This document shows positions 22,247 through 26,710 of a DNA stretch of 26,710 nucleotides, piece after piece (positions within the stretch are counted from its first letter, which is position 1; each line of letters begins with the position of its first letter). The position numbers were made by a program, and so were the translations under genes. Below the pieces are notes generated by a model, which worked only from the letters and a program-made list of their open reading frames with translations, was not told the origin of the DNA and searched no databases. This stretch comes from Negativicoccus succinicivorans (GTDB lineage: Bacteria > Bacillota > Negativicutes > Veillonellales > Negativicoccaceae), in assembly GCF_018373335.1 (NCBI RefSeq), contig NZ_JAHAHH010000006.1, positions 1 to 26,710 on the forward strand. The letters are read 5' to 3'.

Positions 22247-23902
22247 ATGAAATATGATGAAAAGCGTTTTGCCGAAGCGCAACAATCCTATGAAGAACGC
22301 GTGAAAAAAGCGACTTCGCGCTTTCCGGAGCGGCAGGAATTTGCCGCCAATCGTTTATATACACCGCAGGATATTGCGGACTTGGATTACAATGAAAAAC
22401 TCGGCTTTCCGGGCGCCTATCCGTTTACGCGCGGTATTCAGCCGACGATGTATCGCGGTCGCCTGTGGACGATGCGGCAGTATTCCGGTTTTGCGACGGC
22501 GGAAGAAACCAACGCGTTATATAAATACTTATTACAAGCCGGCCAGACCGGTTTATCGGTAGCCATGGATTTGCCCACGCAGATCGGTTTGGATTCCGAT
22601 TCGCCGCAAGCGCAGGGCGAAATCGGCAAAGTCGGTGTCGCGATCGATTCGCTACAGGATATGGAAGATATTTTTGACGGCATTCCGCTCGATAAAGTGT
22701 CCACTTCCATGACGATTAATGCGCCGGCCGCCGTACTTCTCGCCATGTATGTCGCGACCGCGGAGAAAAAAGGTATCGCCGCCAAAGATTTACGCGGCAC
22801 GATTCAAAACGATATTTTGAAAGAGTACATCGCGCGCGGCACGTATATCTTCCCGCCGCGTCCGTCAATGCGCTTGGTAACCGATACATTCTCGTATTGC
22901 TCGCAGGAAATTCCGCATTGGAACATGATTTCCGTAGGCGCGTACCATATCCGCGAAGCGGGCGCGTCGATGGTGCAGGAAATCGCCTTTGCGTTCGCCA
23001 ATGCGATCGCCTACATAGAAGCGGCATTGAAAGCAGGTCAGGATGTGGACGCGTTTGCGCCGGGCATTTCGTGGATCTTTACCGCGGGCTTGGATTTCTT
23101 CCCGGAAATCGCCAAATTCCGCGCGGCTCGTCGTCTTTGGGCGAGTATCATGAAAGAACGTTTCGGCGCGACCAAAGCGAAAGCGCAGATGTTGCGTTTC
23201 CATGTCCATACCGCCGGCTCCGTATTGACCGCGCAGCAGGATGACGACAATATCATCCGCATCGCCTGGCAGGCCATGTCCGCCATTTTGGGCGGCACGC
23301 AATCGCTCGCTTTGTGCGCTAAAGACGAAGCGGAATCGATTCCGACGCGCGAGTCGACAACGCTTGCGCTGCGTACGCAGCAACTGCTCGCCTTTGAAAG
23401 CGGCATTGCCGATACCATCGATCCGCTGGGCGGTTCGTACTATGTGGAAACATTGACGGACCAAATTGAACGCGAAGCCCGCGAATACATTCATAAGATC
23501 GATGAAATGGGCGGCGCGGTCGCGGCGATTGAACAGGGTTACATGCAGCAGGAAATGGCGACCCACGCATTTGAATATGAGCAGGAAATTGAAAGCGGCA
23601 AACGCACTGTCATCGGCGTAAATAAATACGTCATAGAAGATGAAGAGCATCACACGCAACTGTTGCAAGTCGATCCGGCCGTCGGCGATCGGCAAATGGC
23701 CAAACTGAAAAAATTAAAAGAAACCCGCGACAATGCCGCTGTCGAAAAAGCGCTCGCCAAAGTTCGCAAAGTCGCGCGCAGCGAAGAAAATATTATGCCG
23801 TGTCTGATTGAAGCGGTCAAAACCTATGCGACACTCGGTGAAATCTGTGGCGTTTTACGCGAAGAATTCGGTGAATATCATCAGGATCACCCGGCGTTTT
23901 AA
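22247..23902 (+). CDS. Methylmalonyl-CoA mutase, catalytic (large) subunit without B12-binding domain
   Basis: This adenosylcobalamin enzyme interconverts succinyl-CoA and methylmalonyl-CoA. The 551-residue protein is the TIM-barrel half only. It has the substrate block TMYRGRLWTMRQYSGFAT with Tyr69, typical of methylmalonyl-CoA rather than isobutyryl- or 2-hydroxyisobutyryl-CoA mutases. Also visible are DLPTQIGLDSD, STSMTINAPA, His234 in AYHIREAGAS and IDPLGGSYYVE. The protein ends at HQDHPAF with no DxHxxG cobalamin motif, so a separate small B12-binding subunit (McmA2 type) is needed and is not in the window. AAAGGAG precedes the ATG. Second gene of the LysR-linked operon. Confidence 0.93.
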   Translation: MKYDEKRFAEAQQSYEERVKKATSRFPERQEFAANRLYTPQDIADLDYNEKLGFPGAYPFTRGIQPTMYRGRLWTMRQYSGFATAEETNALYKYLLQAGQTGLSVAMDLPTQIGLDSDSPQAQGEIGKVGVAIDSLQDMEDIFDGIPLDKVSTSMTINAPAAVLLAMYVATAEKKGIAAKDLRGTIQNDILKEYIARGTYIFPPRPSMRLVTDTFSYCSQEIPHWNMISVGAYHIREAGASMVQEIAFAFANAIAYIEAALKAGQDVDAFAPGISWIFTAGLDFFPEIAKFRAARRLWASIMKERFGATKAKAQMLRFHVHTAGSVLTAQQDDDNIIRIAWQAMSAILGGTQSLALCAKDEAESIPTRESTTLALRTQQLLAFESGIADTIDPLGGSYYVETLTDQIEREAREYIHKIDEMGGAVAAIEQGYMQQEMATHAFEYEQEIESGKRTVIGVNKYVIEDEEHHTQLLQVDPAVGDRQMAKLKKLKETRDNAAVEKALAKVRKVARSEENIMPCLIEAVKTYATLGEICGVLREEFGEYHQDHPAF

Positions 23903-23914
23903 GGAGGTTTCAGC

Positions 23915-25285
23915 ATGGACTTGACCAAACAGCTTGCAGGCTACGCGGCCGGGTTGCAATACAAAGACTTAGCGGAAGAAACCGTGCAGAATGCGAAAAA
24001 ATGCATACTGGATTGGGCGGGCGTCTGCATTCGCGGCTCGCAGGAAACGCCGATTCAAATTTTACGCGCGGTCTTGGGGCAAAATACCGGCGCGGATCAG
24101 GCGACGGTGCTGACTTCGCCGTTGCTGCGTACCGCCGCCTGGGATGCGGCGTTCTTAAACGGAGCGGCCTCGCACTCGCTTGACTTTGACGATCTGCATA
24201 ACGCCTCTATTATTCACTTGGCGACGGTCGTCGTGCCGCCGGCGCTGGCGGTGACGGAAGCCGAGCACAAAAGCGGTCGGGATCTCATCACCGCGGTAGT
24301 GGCGGGTTACGAAGTCGGCGCCCGTGTCGGGGAGACGATCATTCCGGAATCGTACCATTTCTGGCACACGACGGGCACCGCGGGGATTTTTGGCGCGGCG
24401 GCCGCGGCAGGCCGTGCGCTCGGTTTAAATGATCGGCAGATGCTGCATAACCTCGGCACCGCCGGCACGCAGGCGGCGGGGCTTTGGGAATTTGTGGCGG
24501 AAGGCGCGATGAGCAAACCGATTCACGCGGGCAAGGCCTCTTACGCGGGCGTTTTATCCGCCTACATTTCCGCTCGCGGTTTTACCGGCGCCACGCATAT
24601 TTTGGAAGGCGAAAAAGGATTTTGCAGAGCGCTTTCCCCCGATCCGCACTGGAGTAAATTGACCGATGGCCTCGGCAACGGCACATTCAAAATTGACGAG
24701 AACTCGTTCAAACCGTATGCCTGCTGTAAGCACGCGCACGCCGCCGTTTTCGCGGGCATTACCTTACGCGAGGAATGCGATTTGGGAGAGATGCAGGAAA
24801 TTACCGTGGAAGTCAATGATATTACGGATAGCCTGATCAATAATGCGGCGCCGCAAACACCGTACGGTTGCAAATTCAGCATTCAATACTGCCTGGCTTG
24901 CGCATTAGTCTACGGTGAAGTGGGCATCGAACATTTCACGCCGCAAGGGATCGAAGATACCGCTATTCGCGACGTGATGAAAAAAATCAAAGTGGAGCGT
25001 TCGGCGGAAATCGAACAAATTAAAGCGGACGATCCGACTAAGCTGGCATCCCGTGTACGCATTGTCAAAAAGAACGGGGAGACGCTGGCAAAGCTCGTTG
25101 AATATCCGAAAGGCGATCCCGCCAACACCATGACCATCGAAGAAATCCGTGCGAAATATGACGGTCTTGCCGTTCCGATTATCGGCGAGAAAACCGCAGC
25201 TGAAATCGCGGAACTTATTTTGCATATTGATACGGAAAACGCTCCCGGTGAGGTGTTGCAAAAAATTGCGTTAAGCACGAAGTAA
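23915..25285 (+). CDS. MmgE/PrpD family protein
   Basis: Members of this family include 2-methylcitrate dehydratase, cis-aconitate decarboxylase and iminodisuccinate epimerase. The 456-residue protein shows the helical N-domain, HSLDFDDLHN with Asp90 and Asp93, His101, His151 in HTTGTAG, Lys207 in PIHAGKASYAG and SFKPYACCKHAHAA (264-277). These lie at positions equivalent to the active site of cis-aconitate decarboxylase, so it is probably a working enzyme on a di- or tricarboxylate. AAGGAGG precedes the ATG, 12 bases after the mutase, so it is cotranscribed. The reaction is unknown; no prpB or prpC is seen, which weakens a classical methylcitrate role. No clear terminator follows. Confidence 0.88.
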   Translation: MDLTKQLAGYAAGLQYKDLAEETVQNAKKCILDWAGVCIRGSQETPIQILRAVLGQNTGADQATVLTSPLLRTAAWDAAFLNGAASHSLDFDDLHNASIIHLATVVVPPALAVTEAEHKSGRDLITAVVAGYEVGARVGETIIPESYHFWHTTGTAGIFGAAAAAGRALGLNDRQMLHNLGTAGTQAAGLWEFVAEGAMSKPIHAGKASYAGVLSAYISARGFTGATHILEGEKGFCRALSPDPHWSKLTDGLGNGTFKIDENSFKPYACCKHAHAAVFAGITLREECDLGEMQEITVEVNDITDSLINNAAPQTPYGCKFSIQYCLACALVYGEVGIEHFTPQGIEDTAIRDVMKKIKVERSAEIEQIKADDPTKLASRVRIVKKNGETLAKLVEYPKGDPANTMTIEEIRAKYDGLAVPIIGEKTAAEIAELILHIDTENAPGEVLQKIALSTK

Positions 25286-25328
25286 AAGAAAAGTTGGCAG
25301 GCGAGAAAAACTATATCGAAAAAATTAG

Positions 25329-25357
25329 TAGTCAATCTGCCGTTTTCAGGTTATAAT
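25329..25357 (+). promoter_or_regulatory. Superoxide dismutase gene promoter
   Basis: A perfect -10 TATAAT (25352-25357) has a weak -35 TAGTCA (25329-25334) 17 bases upstream. A palindrome sits directly downstream at the transcription start. Confidence 0.65.
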
Positions 25358-25374
25358 GTAAGTGTAACACTTAC
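25358..25374 (+). promoter_or_regulatory. Palindromic operator at the superoxide dismutase transcription start
   Basis: GTAAGTGTAACACTTAC is a 17-base palindrome perfect except for its central base, placed immediately after the -10 and across the likely +1. A repressor here would block transcription. It does not match the PerR box. As RNA it could also form a 7-bp 5' hairpin. Confidence 0.6.
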
Positions 25375-25407
25375 TATTCGCAGTAGTTGTGAAAGGAGCT
25401 AACCATA

Positions 25408-26019
25408 ATGGCATTTACATTACCCGAATTACCTTACGCATATGATGCGCTCGAACCGGTGATTGACAAGGAAACCATGCAATTCCATCATGACAAACAT
25501 CATGATACGTATGTGAACAACTTGAATAAAGCGTTGGAAAAAGCACCCGAATGGGCGGCTAAAGATATCGAAGAGATTGTCGCCGACTGGGACAACGCGC
25601 CGGAAGAAGTTCGCCAAGCCATCCGCAACAATGGCGGCGGTCATTATAATCACAGCCTTTTCTGGCAGATGATGACACCGGTCAAAGACAGCAAACTGGA
25701 AGGCGCTATCCAAGCACAAATCGAAAAAGATTTCGGTTCGTTCGATGCGTTCAAAAAAGAATTCGGCGCAGCGGCGACCGGACGTTTCGGCAGCGGCTGG
25801 GCATGGCTGGTTTGGAACGGCAAGAAACTTGCGGTCGTTTCCACACCGAACCAGGATAACCCGCTGGCGGACGGTCAGAAACCTTTGCTCGGCATCGATG
25901 TTTGGGAACACGCGTACTATCTGAAATACCAAAACAAGCGCGCGGATTATGTCGATAATTTCTTCAAAGTAATTAACTGGAAATTTGTCAACGAATTATT
26001 CGCCGTCGCGAAAAAATAA
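25408..26019 (+). CDS. sodA: Superoxide dismutase, Mn/Fe family (Mn-type residues)
   Basis: It dismutates superoxide in the cytoplasm. The 203-residue protein has metal ligands His27 (QFHHDKHH), His82 (GGGHYNHSLFW), Asp164 and His168 (DVWEHAYYLKYQN). Gly77/Gly78 together with Gln149 in TPNQDNP are the pattern of Mn-dependent enzymes, while Fe enzymes place the active-site Gln elsewhere. Cambialistic metal use cannot be excluded. GAAAGGAG precedes the ATG. It has its own promoter and operator-like palindrome and ends in a terminator. In an anaerobe with an oxygen-sensitive glycyl-radical reductase, it suits aerotolerance. Confidence 0.96.
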   Translation: MAFTLPELPYAYDALEPVIDKETMQFHHDKHHDTYVNNLNKALEKAPEWAAKDIEEIVADWDNAPEEVRQAIRNNGGGHYNHSLFWQMMTPVKDSKLEGAIQAQIEKDFGSFDAFKKEFGAAATGRFGSGWAWLVWNGKKLAVVSTPNQDNPLADGQKPLLGIDVWEHAYYLKYQNKRADYVDNFFKVINWKFVNELFAVAKK

Positions 26020-26029
26020 TTTACGCTGA

Positions 26030-26056
26030 AAAGCATGCCGCAAGGCATGCTTTTTT
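26030..26056 (+). terminator. Terminator after the superoxide dismutase gene
   Basis: AAAGCATGCC (26030-26039), loop GCAA and GGCATGC (26044-26050) are followed by six T (26051-26056). Confidence 0.92.
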
Positions 26057-26067
26057 GGTGCGTGGAC

Positions 26068-26096
26068 TTGCCCGAATAAACGAGAATGAGTATAAT
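26068..26096 (+). promoter_or_regulatory. Promoter of the thioredoxin-reductase-like gene
   Basis: TTGCCC (26068-26073) and a perfect TATAAT (26091-26096) are 17 bases apart; the start codon is about 50 bases downstream. Confidence 0.75.
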
Positions 26097-26147
26097 AAAG
26101 AAGAAACGAAAATATTCGATATAAATAAAACTTATCAGGGAGGTTTT

Positions 26148-26710
26148 ATGATGTACGATGTATTAATTATCGGCGGTGGTCCGGCCGGCTTGAATGCAGC
26201 GATGTACGCGGCGCGCAAAGAATTGAAAGTCGGCGTGATCGCGGAACTGATCGGCGGTCAGATGACGCAAACCAAAGACATCGACAACTATCTCGGCTTT
26301 CCGGATGTCGAGGCGTATGAGCTGATTCAAAAAATGACGGATCACGCGAAAAAATATCCGATTGACTGGATCACGGGGCGCGTGGATCAATTAACGCGTG
26401 ATGAAGACGGTAATTACAGCGCCGTTACGTCCGATGGTGAAACTTATCGCGGCCAATCCGCCATTATCGCTACGGGGCAACGCAGCCGCACGCTCGGCAT
26501 TCCGGGCGAAGAGGCTTTGACCGCGCGCGGCGTAAGCTATTGCGCGACCTGTGACGGTCCTTTTTATCGCAACAAACGAGTCGCGATTGTCGGCGGCGGG
26601 GACAGCGCCGTCGAGGCGGCGATTGAAATGGCGCGGATCGCCTCCGAAGTGCATATTTTAATTCGCAGTCGTTTGCGCGCGACGGAACTTTTGATTTCCA
26701 AAATGCAGGA
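26148..26710 (+). CDS. Thioredoxin-reductase-like FAD/NAD(P) oxidoreductase (3' end beyond window)
   Basis: This is a low-molecular-weight disulfide reductase that passes electrons from NAD(P)H through FAD to a thioredoxin-like partner. The 187 visible residues hold the FAD motif GGGPAG (9-14), GGQMTQTKDIDNYLGF, IATGQRSR, the redox-active CATC (Cys132, Cys135) and the nucleotide motif GGGDSAVE (149-156). The HRR-type NADPH-specificity motif appears as RSR in LIRSRLRATE, so cofactor choice is unclear. KDIDNYLGFPD and the SYCATCDGPFY block also resemble the C-terminal half of AhpF, but no N-terminal AhpF domains precede it. AGGGAGG lies before two adjacent ATG codons (26148, 26151). It sits downstream of sodA with its own promoter, consistent with an oxidative-stress role. 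Confidence 0.88.
   Translation, partial: MMYDVLIIGGGPAGLNAAMYAARKELKVGVIAELIGGQMTQTKDIDNYLGFPDVEAYELIQKMTDHAKKYPIDWITGRVDQLTRDEDGNYSAVTSDGETYRGQSAIIATGQRSRTLGIPGEEALTARGVSYCATCDGPFYRNKRVAIVGGGDSAVEAAIEMARIASEVHILIRSRLRATELLISKMQ

Noticed and set aside
22865..23695. 276-residue minus-strand ORF opposite methylmalonyl-CoA mutase
   Set aside because: It is a shadow of a conserved coding region with no ribosome binding site or family resemblance.
25286..25328. Terminator after the MmgE/PrpD gene
   Set aside because: GGCAG and CTGCC can pair only across a large loop and no T-run follows, so readthrough into sodA cannot be excluded but a terminator is not supported.
25358..25374. PerR box upstream of sodA
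   Set aside because: The palindrome was tested against the 7-1-7 PerR consensus and does not match; only the TTATAAT part of the -10 resembles it.
1..26710. CRISPR arrays, tRNA/rRNA genes, insertion sequences, prophage or toxin-antitoxin genes
   Set aside because: No regularly spaced repeats, RNA gene signatures, transposase motifs or small paired genes were found on either strand.

Overview
The window looks like a chromosomal segment of an anaerobic, moderately GC-rich Negativicute (the Veillonella/Dialister/Megasphaera/Negativicoccus side of the Firmicutes). That placement is inference. It rests on an oxygen-sensitive class III ribonucleotide reductase, a Bacillus-style cggR-gap-pgk-tpiA-gpmI-eno operon, a FabK-type enoyl reductase, a SAM-I riboswitch, and a CoA-transferase/methylmalonyl-CoA mutase pair of the kind used in succinate-propionate metabolism. 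No transposase, integrase, phage gene, CRISPR array, tRNA or rRNA was seen, and codon and base use look even throughout, so this reads as core genome.

Layout. 1-890 (minus): 5' part of metN behind a SAM-I riboswitch with its own terminator and promoter. 990-3832 (plus): nrdD-nrdG with a promoter flanked by a long inverted repeat, then a terminator. 3833-4157: no protein gene, but a strong promoter and a terminator about 95 nt apart, which together could make a small structured RNA. 4158-6273 (minus): a class A penicillin-binding protein. 6331-7039 (minus): rpsD. 7036-9250 (minus): an ornithine decarboxylase. 9373-10376 (plus): rplM-rpsI. 10451-12618 (minus): a gamma-carbonic-anhydrase-like protein, fabK and a GNAT acetyltransferase. 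12672-19668 (plus): the complete central glycolytic operon with its repressor gene first. 19667-20557 (minus): a LysR regulator. 20709-25285 (plus), divergent from it: CoA-transferase, methylmalonyl-CoA mutase catalytic subunit and an MmgE/PrpD-family protein. 25329-26710 (plus): Mn-type superoxide dismutase and the start of a thioredoxin-reductase-like flavoprotein.

How the genes work together. The glycolytic operon covers every step from glyceraldehyde-3-phosphate to phosphoenolpyruvate and appears to be self-regulated by CggR: a sequence matching the reverse complement of one B. subtilis CggR operator repeat lies between the promoter and cggR. A terminator after gap probably sets gap expression apart from the genes downstream. 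The LysR-linked operon probably interconverts succinyl-CoA, methylmalonyl-CoA and propionyl-CoA. The B12-binding half of the mutase is not in the window, and the MmgE/PrpD partner has no obvious step in that route. The last two genes are oxygen-defence functions.

No clearly new system was found. The best leads are the orphan RNA locus near 4.0 kb, the MmgE/PrpD gene tied to the mutase operon, and several strong palindromes at promoters (nrdD, fabK, lysR/CoA-transferase, sod).
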